64,000 nt of DNA. Source: Galeruca laticollis (taxonomy: Eukaryota; Arthropoda; Insecta; Coleoptera; Chrysomelidae). Numbering within the stretch: position 1 is the stretch's first letter; each line of letters starts with the position of its first letter. The notes beneath the pieces are model-generated. The model was given only the letters and a program-made list of their open reading frames with translations, did no database searches and was not told the DNA's origin. A program made the position numbers and the translations under genes. This document shows, piece by piece, positions 12,137 through 20,750 of this stretch. The stretch spans positions 227,748,122-227,812,121 of the forward strand of contig OY998175.1 in NCBI GenBank assembly GCA_963921935.1. The letters run 5' to 3'.

Positions 12137-12258
12137 TCCTGGAACTTTTGTGTAGCCGAGACTGGATGTTTGAATCGGCAATTAGCCCCATTTCTACACT
12201 TTCCGATCTTATGGAAATAGCAGGGCACCGTCTTCATCGGATACTGATGACGGGGGTT

Positions 12259-12657
12259 TTAGCTGCAAATTAATATCTGGACACCGGTATCTTGAAAGAT
12301 AATCTCTACCATGTTCCTGATGATTCGCCAATCCAACTGGTTACTCGCTATCTTAGGCATAGCCAGTTTCTTCACGTTGGATTCCAACACATGGTCTCGG
12401 AGGTTTCGAAGTGCTTCCCACACATCGCGGTAGGTAGATCGATCTTGGAATTCATTTTTAGTTACCACGTAGAAGACGTACCGCGAATTATGTTTCAGTT
12501 TCATTGTCTTGCCAGGGGCTGGAATCTGGTATTCAAGTTTTTCTAATTGCCCAAACTTCTTTCGAAATACGGTTGCCAACCCTCGTGCGTTCTTGATACG
12601 GGCAGGGATGTTGTATGCCACTGAATAATCTTCCGGGAGAGGGAACAGATCTTGTTG
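12259..12657 (-). pseudogene. Macro domain (ADP-ribose-binding, TARG1/OARD1-like) downstream of gypsy integrase
   Basis: The minus-strand frame reads DLFPLPEDYSVAYNI, then ATVFRKKFGQLEKL, RYVFYVVTKNEF, TYRDVWEALRNLRDH and KKLAMPKIASNQLDW. Length (~130 residues) and motif order match the macro domain of the TARG1/OARD1 type, which removes ADP-ribose from proteins. The frame is the same as that of the integrase just upstream: only one TAA (12658-12660) separates them. The normal glycine-rich loops are altered (MPKIASN in place of an I-G-C-G-type loop), so catalysis is doubtful here. Whether the TAA is read through, marks a separate product, or is a decay mutation cannot be decided from one copy. 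Confidence 0.7.
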
Positions 12658-12954
12658 TTATTCCGAAGTGACTCCATATCTAGCTTTCCCGGTACCTCCA
12701 TACGTGCCCATAAACTCCTCGAAGGTAGGGTCGGACACATCTCGAATAAAGTTTACTCCTTCCCCCAGGTCATGGTCTCCTTCGAATGGCGCTAGTCGGT
12801 TTTGGTGAACTACTTTTGGTTTTCCGTTGGGGATCTTGCTTATGCGATATATAACATCATTGATCTTTTTCTTGTATAAGTATGGACCTTTCGAGGATTT
12901 TTGTAATTTTGGAGAAAATCCTTCTCTCCTCGTCGGGTTGTGTAACAAAAACAA
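12658..12954 (-). pseudogene. Ty3/gypsy integrase, C-terminal domain only
   Basis: The frame shows LFLLHNPTRREGFSPKLQKS, GPYLYKKKINDVIYRI and KVVHQNRLAPFEGD, the standard C-terminal integrase fold of Ty3/gypsy Pol (GPF/Y-type module). The catalytic core, RT and protease are gone: the sequence upstream is LTR DNA (12949-13125) joined directly to this domain. The join lies in CCAATTGTTTTTGT, present both in the LTR and at the coding edge, suggesting a deletion between short matches. Confidence 0.8.
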
Positions 12955-13125
12955 TTGGTTCGGGCCTTTTCTAGATAACTCTGGTCACAAAAACAATGTT
13001 TACATAAGATAGTCGTCAAGTCGTAAACAGTTATAAAAAAAGTGCGTATCCGCCATAATTTTAACTTTTATACCTGGCTTAGACAGAGTCGGTTTTAGGG
13101 ACTATACCCGTGTGCTGTCTCGTAA
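12949..13125 (-). mobile_element. 5' LTR fragment (U3) of the same gypsy relic
   Basis: This is a near copy of 11952-12121 in the same orientation. On the minus strand it starts TGTTACGAGACAGCACACGG, and GGTATAAAAG is a likely TATA box. It stops abruptly where the integrase begins, so R-U5, gag and most of pol are deleted. Confidence 0.6.
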
Positions 13126-13133
13126 CATTATTA

Positions 13134-13800
13134 TTAATTTGTGTATCTTTGTTTTTCTTGTTTACAAACTCGAACTATGTGACCTTTAAGTTTACAGTTA
13201 ATAAATATTTTAAATCGATGTGGATAGTTATCACTATTTTGTTTACCGCTTATACCGCATCTATCGCAATTATTAACTTTCTGAATGAAATTAGAAGATT
13301 TACTTTGTTTTCCAAATGAAAAGTTTTTCATTTCTATCATATTGAGACCAATTCTTTCAGTTTCTGCAAGGAAATCCACTTTATTACGTAAGTAAGAACC
13401 TAACATATTCAAATCTTCAATATTAGCTGCTTCCGCTATATCAATAATATTTTTGTTTCCTATCGCCCCTAATATTTGTCTTCAGGGGAAAAATTTTATT
13501 ACAAGTTATCAATTTTAGCCAAATGTTTGAAATGAAATTCATACAAAGAGCAATCATTTGAAGGCTTGTGATTTCCATGAAGAGGTATATACCTATATCT
13601 CGTCTTAAATGACATGTTTCAAGTAATTTTAATTGCCAATCTTTCCACGTATCGGTAAGCCTTTCTGTGTTATGTTTCATCAATTATCGTACCATATTTT
13701 TGCTCTACCCTGTAGTTTACTTACTTCATTATGAATATTTTGTGAATCCGGCCACTTGAATAATTCTGATTGATGGTCTATCATGCCAATCCAACAATTA
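13134..13800 (-). pseudogene. LTR-retrotransposon Gag fragment with zinc knuckles
   Basis: Minus-strand frames give LFKWPDSQNIHNEVSKLQGR and AKIWYD, the capsid-type signature of Ty3/gypsy Gag, then DTWKDWQLKLLETCH. After a frame change comes CDRCG and C-x2-C-x4-H-x4-C-type spacing (INCKLKGHIVRVC), a retroviral-type zinc knuckle that binds nucleic acid. Frameshifts and stops break it. Because an LTR start lies at 13125 in the same orientation, this is probably a second element rather than the gag of the relic below it. Confidence 0.6.
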
Positions 13801-14149
13801 ATATTATGCGATAGCGGATTAAATTCAGGTATAGCATGTGTAAAAAATCCCATAAGAGGAGTGCAATTATCGATTGATTACAGCGGTAACTGTACTGTAG
13901 AAACCGAAAGAGCACTGCGATAATTGCATTGTTTACGTATCCACGGTAATCCCATTGTAAATCCATGATAATTAAAAATAAAATCAGTTTGACAAGTGAA
14001 GTCATAAATTATTTTTAAAAATGTCTCGTTTCGGATGTGATTCATTGGGAATTATAAAAAATAAAGTGATGTAAAGCGAACGAAATAACACTAAACACAA
14101 CAGATAATACGTGTCGCGAGAGTTTATGAGCTTTTGTGCTGAAAAAAAT

Positions 14150-14268
14150 ATACATTGGATGAAACAACACAAATTAACGTTTTGGCAGAAATATTAACGG
14201 ACTGGGCATTCAATATGCGTAAGCAAAATGGCGAAGACTACAAGGAATTCACTGTTAAAACCATTTGG
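14150..14268 (+). pseudogene. Crypton transposon, N-terminal exon or fragment
   Basis: One frame gives LAEILTDWAFNMRKQNGEDY then KEFTVKTIW, the N-terminal core-binding region of Crypton/KIAA1958-type tyrosine recombinases. It ends exactly at a possible splice donor (TGG|GTATGG at 14268/14269). The protein resumes with NVTAKLL at about 16468, preceded by a pyrimidine-rich tract TTTATTTCACAATTTC but lacking AG. The 2.2 kb between may therefore be a decayed intron or accumulated insertions. Confidence 0.6.
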
Positions 14269-14277
14269 GTATGGAAG

Positions 14278-14452
14278 GGCTCAACAAGCAGAATACAATA
14301 TACTATATAAAATTAAAATCCAAGATAACGGCCTCTACAAAATGGCGGATAACGTAGGTTTTATCAATCCCATCAACATGGGTATCAAATGAAAGGTCTC
14401 AACAAGTAGAATACAATTTACTATGCAAAATTGAAATCTAAGATGGCCGCCG
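14278..14452 (+). repeat. Direct repeat pair, ~115-bp spacing
   Basis: GGGCTCAACAAGCAGAATAC and GGTCTCAACAAGTAGAATAC, each followed by a similar 35-bp AT-rich stretch and AAGATRRCSGCC, occur near 14278 and 14393. The second follows GGGTATCAAATGAAA. Confidence 0.6.
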
Positions 14453-14556
14453 TTACCAAAGAGTTGGACTGCAATAAACTAACGGGCAAGAAACCTTGCA
14501 ATAATGAAGCACTAAATGAATTAAACAGAATGCGAAATAAAAACTAAAAACCAAAA

Positions 14557-14958
14557 AATAAAAATAGGTAAACAAACTTTTATGTTTTATGTTAAACATA
14601 CATTGCAATGTTTAAGATAAATGTACTAAAAACCAAAAAATAATAAAATAGATACAGTCGTGGGAATTATAAACATATGCATAGACTAGACTAAAATAAA
14701 ACCGTGGGGCACGTCAATTGTCGGTTGAACAACTGCCTAATTATAGTGTAACATTACAAAACAAAAATTTTAATCGACGATTGTAGACAGTTGACGTGCC
14801 CCACGGTTTTATTTTAGTCTAGTCTATGCATATGTTTATAATTCCCACGACTGTATCTATTTTATTATTTTTTGGGTTTTAGTACATTTATCTTAAACAT
14901 TGCAATGTATGTTTAACATAAAACCGTTTAACTTAAAAAGTTTTTTACCTATTTTTAT
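14557..14958. mobile_element. Foldback/MITE with ~170-bp terminal inverted repeats
   Basis: The left arm (14557-14737) and right arm (about 14785-14958) are complementary almost throughout, for example GTGGGGCACGTCAA against TTGACGTGCCCCAC. About 50 bp separates them. The outer ends read AATAAAAATAGGTAAA and its complement. No coding capacity. A duplicated target site was not clear in the AT-rich flanks. Confidence 0.85.
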
Positions 14959-15364
14959 TACATACAGTTATTATTATAGAAACGTTTTATACCAAGTCAC
15001 GAGTTGAGAAAACAAATACTTTTCGAAATATGAATTTTAAAAATTATTAAAAACATTTATTTTCCATGCAAATACACTTATGAAAGTCAAAGTCAAACTC
15101 GACAACCGACAATAATATATTGTAGTCTCGCCAACCGTTTGGAAAGTTTCCCCCTAAAAAGAATTCACGTATTTTTCATTTTCAATATAATAAAATAATT
15201 TGACATATTTCTCTAATAATATTGAATAGTTTAATTGTATTTATGATTAAATAAATGTTTAATACTATTATAATTTAATAAACTTCGGTTTTGAATATAT
15301 GTAAATTTCGCACATAGTTTTCCTCATAGTGAAAGTAATATGCATTCATCCTTCCCCTGAAAAA

Positions 15365-15815
15365 TATCCAATACTTTGTAACGCGCACATCAGGTTATTC
15401 AAGAAGGAAAAGGGTGAATCCAATGATTATATTCCCTTCCCCTTCTCGAATAACTTAACATCCTATACTTTGTAACGCACCTTAAGTTATTCAAGAAGGG
15501 GAAGGAAATATAATCATTTGATTCAGCCTTCCTTTTCTTGAATAACTTGATATCCAATACTTTGTAACGCTCATCAGGTTATTCCCTCCCCCTTCTTGAA
15601 TAACTGGATATCCAATACTTCGTAACGCACATTAAGTTACTCAAGAAGTGAAAGGGCGAATCCAATCATTATATCCCCTTTCCCTTCTTGAATAACTTAA
15701 TACCCAATACTTTGTAACGCACATTAAGTTACTCAGGAAGGGAAAGGGCGAATCCAATGATTATATCACCTTCCCCTTCTTGAATAACTTAATACCCATT
15801 ACTTTGTAACGCAAA
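15365..15815. repeat. Palindromic minisatellite, ~95-bp units, about five copies
   Basis: CCAATACTTTGTAACGC or a variant recurs at about 15369, 15461, 15555, 15612, 15705 and 15794. Between them each full unit contains TTATTCAAGAAGGGGAAGG and the complement CCTTCCCCTTCTTGAATAA, so every unit can fold into a hairpin. Confidence 0.85.
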
Positions 15816-15949
15816 TTTGTTACCATGGCAACCAAAATATACATTATATAGAAATAACCTACCCCCTCAAATTTTTTAGACCATCTTTACGTTATAGGAG
15901 TTTATTTTATGAATCCCACTTGCCCATTTGGGAAATTCTGGGATTTATT

Positions 15950-16104
15950 CATCTGTGAGTGAATAAAGACCAGCTATTGCGAATGCAAAACGAGCTAAGA
16001 CTCGCGCAACATACGTTAGTGGATTGGGTAAATTTTTGCAGAGAAGTAGTCTTTGACGCATTTATAACCAATGCAACGAAAATTGGAGGACCTGGTCAAA
16101 TGTG
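15950..16104 (+). pseudogene. Merlin (ISXO2/IS1016-type) transposase fragment
   Basis: A plus-strand frame gives TLVDWVNFCREVVFDAF then NATKIGGPGQM and a stop. DWxNFCREV followed at a fixed distance by KIGGPG is the hallmark stretch just before the first catalytic Asp of ISXO2-like transposases, called Merlin in animals. The DDE core that should follow is absent. It lies inside the gap between the two Crypton parts. Confidence 0.6.
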
Positions 16105-16454
16105 AAAGAGATGCATACTCCTTATTTTTGTTATGCTTATTATTTTATTATATTTTTAGTGTGGAGATTGGCGTCTATTTACTTAAAAAATAAAAAAATA
16201 ACGCCGATTAGTCGTAAAATTATTTTTTGTTTGGGGGAGGGGGGTATTTTTTTTATATTTATACAGGCTAATTAATTATGAAATGAAAAGAATATAAAAA
16301 AGCCGATTTTCAGAAAAAAAATAATGGAGGGGGGGGGATTTTGATGAGACCGCCGAGTTTTTTTCCATTTCTATGTTCAGGAGGCTTATTTAGTTACGAA
16401 AAACAAAAAGAATTCGTAAAATGGCAAATGCCCGTAAACTGCATTTATTTCACA

Positions 16455-17272
16455 ATTTCGAACGTCACCGCAAAATTGCTAATGAATAAGTTTTTCACCG
16501 AATATAAAATTATTTTTAACCCTTTTACTGACATTGAATTCAAAACAGCCAGAGATGCGAAAAATGCTAAGAGAAAACAATTACAAACTGATCCAGTGAA
16601 AAGAAAAGAAAGTGCAGTTTTTCTAAAGTACGATGAATTTCACAATATGGTTCGTGGTTGTGATGAAGACACCCCAGATGGGTTACAAAGGAAGGTATTT
16701 TTTGTTTTTGCTTTTGAGTTAGCTGGGCGTGGGGGAGAAGGCTACAAGTGCTCAATTACATACTTTAAAGAAGAAAAAAATTACATAGGTGATGAAACAG
16801 GAAGGATTATTTACGATCCTGTATTTACTAAGGAGGGGGAAAATCATGCGCTTCACCGAAATGGCTAATAATGAATAAAATCAATCCTGATTTGTGTCCC
16901 ATTCGATTATACAAAAAATTTTTAGAAAAACGGGATGGAATAAAAACAAATCGACTTCTTCTTACCATAAATCCCGCTTGGAAGTTGAACAGAAAATGGT
17001 TTAAAGATGTTCCCGCTGGACGAAATACAGTAAGCAAATGGACTAACATACAAGCCAAAATATCAGGTTTGAATACAGAGAATATTAAACTAACTAACCA
17101 TTCCTTACGAGTTACGGCTGTCTTCAATCTCGCTAAAAAGGGTGTCGGCGAGCAGCAACTTATAAAAATCACTGGCCATTCCAATTCCAAATCAATAACG
17201 CCGTATCTTCAAATGGATAAAAATCACCATGAAGAAATAGTGACAAAAATGCGTGGTAATGATGTACCATAG
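16455..17272 (+). pseudogene. Crypton tyrosine recombinase, catalytic part (one frameshift)
   Basis: Two open stretches (to 16868 and from 16871) form one protein: NVTAKLLMNKFFTEY, ARDAKNAKRKQLQ, LKYDEFHNMVRGCDEDTPDG, then ELAGRGGEGYKC with the first catalytic Arg, then CPIRLYKKFLEKR, LTNHSLRVTA (HxxR) and ITGHSNSKSITPYLQMD with His and the nucleophile Tyr. All tyrosine-recombinase residues are present. Cryptons use this enzyme to integrate circular DNA. A one- or two-base indel lies near 16838 (AAGGAGGGGGAAAA): the second frame reads upstream through SCASPKWLIMNKINPDLCP. After the TAG at 17270 the same frame stays open for 60 codons to 17446, so the stop may also be a mutation. Confidence 0.85.
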
Positions 17273-17446
17273 CACTTTCAAACATCTTCAGCCGTAAATG
17301 TACCGGTATCTGCATTGTCTAATCATGTAACGCGAAAAATTCGCCGAGTTGTCGCAGGTTTAACGATTGGCAAGCTGGTTGACGGAGAGAATTCAAAGCG
17401 CTGTATGCGCGAAGTGGTCAGTCCTTCATTTGCCGTCAACGTGTAA

Positions 17447-18760
17447 ACACACACTTCTAACATAAAAATTTTGCATGTGCTCTGGAAGCCATAAAGTATT
17501 TTACGAAAAACCTGACAATTCTTACGTAGGGGAAGAAAATAGGGCTTAAACCAACAGCTGGCAGCTCTGACCCGTTAAGCTACTGGTGCAGAAGGGGCCT
17601 ATGACTGAGAATACCAGTAGAAATTAGTGGAATTGCGTAATTCGTGGTAAATTTCCGTAGACGGCGTTGGTTAGAAGGATTCATTATCAAGGTAAATGGT
17701 TGAAAATACTTTCTCGGAATTAATAGTTAATGTAGGAATTTTAGCTTTGAATCGTAGTTTATTGGAGTATGTAATCTGGATTTCACGAAATAGTTTCGAT
17801 ACAATTCACAAATTCTTATTAGTTCATTTTCGTTATTGCTTTATATTTTTTTTGAATTAAGAATATATCATGGGGGCTGTATAAATATTCAGGGATGTGT
17901 CCAACAACATAGTTTTTATATTTTGGTTTTTTTTGATATCGTAGTTTTTTTTTGCTAAGCGGAAAAAAACCAGTCAGATAGTTTTTATTCTCAGTGGCTT
18001 TTATACAGTTAAAAGTCAGGATGTATGATTATTTGCCAATTTCGGGTGTTGTTAATATAGTCAGTATAATAGGATATTACGGGGGGACGTCGAAAATTTG
18101 ACCGGGGTAAAATGTAAACCCTATGTAGAGGCTAATTCGTTTCTCTATTTTAGGGTTTTTTTTATATGGATATTAAATCACTGATTGGAGATTAATGAGT
18201 CAGTGAGACCAGTTCCAGGAGAGCTGGAAAATTCTGGAGCGACTTCAGTTCCTGTTCTGGGTCCGGAAAAAGGATAAGTGAACATGTTTCCTTTTTATTC
18301 CGCATTCATTTGTAAATTCACCTTCATGCGTCACATTTCACAGTTTTTTTCATATACAGTTTTATTTCTCTTTTTGCGGCAATTACTATAGTTTCGCTTT
18401 ACACTTGTATTTAAAATTTGTAATCTTTGCTTATAGTTTAAAATATTGGGCTGTTGGCTCTGAACGCTAGGATACTACGGTACGTACCTGGGTACTGCGT
18501 TATTTAGTGGATTTTTCAAATTCTGACGATTTTATGTATATAATTTTGCGCCGCACATTATTACGAGTTATATTTTCTTTAGCAACGCTAAGCTCGTTTG
18601 CTATTTAAATTTTATGCTCATGCATTTATTAATGTTTATAATCTTATTGGTATAAATTGCGGAAGAATGAACCCTTGTAACTGTACATTGTTAATTTTTG
18701 GTATATATTATCATTGTATTTTGAGATATTGTACATGAACCATTTGTTCGTTTCTCTATA
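17447..18760. other. AT-rich sequence, nothing recognised
   Basis: No long open frame, repeat or RNA gene was recognised. It may include the non-coding end of the Crypton. Confidence 0.5.
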
Positions 18761-19190
18761 ATTATAGAATTGAGACATCGGTGTAGTTTGGGGCCCTCAG
18801 CTCTTCTTCACCCTGAGTTTGAAGCCTTCAGCTCTACTCAGCATTTATAGAACCTGCTTGTCAGTTATTTACTTAAGCCGTAACTGATAATTTAGTTAGT
18901 AATTCTAGGATTTATGTAGATTCCGGCCTTCAGCCTATCTACATTCTGGGTCTACAGCCTTCAGCTAAGTTCAGACATTATTTGGGACATTGTTGTAGTA
19001 AAATTGTAATAAATATTTGAAAAGAGACCTTTGGTCCAAAGTGACTAATTAAAACTTCAATCAGGGGATACTTGCTGACTTTTATTTTCTTATGATAACT
19101 TACCTATCAGTTTAACCTTTGGAGTGTGTAGTGAGTGTTGTTAACCCACTGAGGAGTTGTGGGCCAAAACTTCTCTGGCGCCCTTTTTGA
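18760..19190 (+). other. Possible solo LTR-like segment
   Basis: A short phrase CCTTCAGCT or CCTCAGCTC recurs four or five times (near 18797, 18827, 18913 and 18960), followed by AATAAATATTTG near 19010 and by TGGCGCCC at about 19177, which resembles the first bases of a lysine-tRNA primer site. No matching second LTR or ORF is found, so this is only a suggestion. Confidence 0.2.
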
Positions 19191-20339
19191 AAACTTAATA
19201 ATTTTTTTAAGAATCCACCCCTTCTTCGACTCGAAGCTAGTCGACTGGCGAGCACGGGTTGTACCACGTGAGACAACCCGCATATCTATAACGAGCACTG
19301 AGAGGGTTGGTAGGTTTTCTCGTTATAATCAGAACACAAAGAGTTATTACAATTGTGTATTTCATTGCAATTCCTGCAAATTTTAGTTTAGGTTTACTTT
19401 AAAAAAATATTTTTATTATATATTTCCGGTCTTTCTATTAAAAATAGTTATGAAAAATTCGTATTTTTGGGTCTTTTTATTTTGTTTGTATCTTACAGCA
19501 TGTTTTAAAATGGATATTTTGTATTAAAAAAAATAAATAGTAATTTAATATTTAAACCAATATTTGTATTCGGGAAATATTCCCCCGAATTACACTCGTG
19601 TATCAAAATAACCAGATAATTTTGCATTCGAGCGTGTTGTCTTGGAAAAACTCCATTCGGTCATTTTCATATTTTGTTAAAATACCCCTCCACCTTCGGA
19701 GTCCGGCTCTTTCTCCAAAATATGAAAATGAACTCATGAAAATTACTTCCTAAAATTGACTTACCCCTGCATCACAACTATTATTTTTTGTTTTTATTTG
19801 TTTTGATCTTCATGACTTACGTCTCCGTTCTTTTTGTGGTGTGGAACTCGAACATGAAGAGCTTGATAAACTACTACTAGGGGATGGAAAATGTCTTTTT
19901 TCCATTTTCCGTGAGCAACTACCACTTCTGATGTTAGGTGACAACCCCAACCCAAGGAATAACTATTATTAACACTTTATTTTCCCCAAAATATAAAATG
20001 ACCTCCCTCTACGTTCTGCATCTAACTATACATGAATTTTTTATCAACTAACTATATTTGTCTGCGTTCTCTTATCCTGACTCATCATCGATATATATTT
20101 ATACAGGGACAGTTCCCATATTTGTGTGTCAATAATTTAACAATTAGACAAATGTTTCATACAGTTTCATACAGGTTGATATAATTCGGCGTGTACTGCA
20201 ACCATAACATTATGAAGTGATTTTTTGAAGGAGGATTTCGTTTCATATCAGTGTAATAATGAATTAAAAAAAATTTGGACTCACACTATAGTCTAAACTA
20301 AATAAAATGAACAAATACACACTTTTACTAAGTATTATT
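19191..20339. other. No confirmed gene; Ser-rich open stretch on minus strand near 19818-19960
   Basis: A minus-strand frame reads LSPNIRSGSCSRKMEKRHF, a run rich in Ser, then PQKERRRKS and a stop at about 19818. It could be a short terminal exon but has no domain and no proven splice acceptor. The rest is AT-rich without features. Confidence 0.25.
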
Positions 20340-20345
20340 TTTATT
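20340..20345 (-). terminator. Polyadenylation signal AATAAA of the nuclear receptor gene
   Basis: AATAAA on the minus strand lies about 32 bp after the TAA stop (20379-20377). Such a short 3' UTR is plausible, but other AT-rich signals are nearby. Confidence 0.4.
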
Positions 20346-20376
20346 ATTTCCAACATTATCTTCTTGTAATACAAAT

Positions 20377-20750
20377 TTAAATAGTCTCTATGACAGTTTC
20401 TATAGGTACTAAACCAATAATAGGTTCAAATAATAAAAAATGTAAAACAGAAGCACTGGGAATAAACAATCGCGTCGTTGATAACAATATTTGAGTGAAC
20501 TTTCCGTTACCTTCTCGTTTAAGATCTTCTATGGTCTTTAAAACGATACGACGGGCTAGAGTAGCCTCTTCTCGGTCTTCTAAGAAGTCCATATTACATA
20601 ACAGGAGAGTTTCAAAATGTAAGAGTGTTTTTTCGTTCAGATTTAAAGATTTCATGTAGCTGCAAGTGTCTTGAAGGAAGTAGAATATTCGTGTGACATC
20701 TGTGTGGAAGTAAGATGCTTTTAAAATGAATAGAGGTGCCCAAAGATGGC
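20377..20750 (-). CDS. Hr83: Hr83-like gene, exon 5 (ligand-binding domain, stop)
   Basis: The acceptor is CTTTTTTTAG|GC at 20752-20751. The exon starts in phase 1, completing a Gly codon with the G of exon 4 (...IIL-G-HLWAPLFILKAS). It reads to TAA at 20379-20377. KFTQILLSTTRLF followed by FEPIIGLVPIETV corresponds to helices 10-12 of tailless-type receptors. No stop or frameshift. Confidence 0.85.

Noticed and set aside
15365..15815. CRISPR-like regular repeats
   Set aside because: Unit and spacer are both repeated, the array is a eukaryotic minisatellite, and there are no cas genes.
19172..19190. Possible retrotransposon primer-binding site TGGCGCCC
   Set aside because: Only eight bases match and there is no paired LTR or gag/pol nearby; too weak for a feature of its own.
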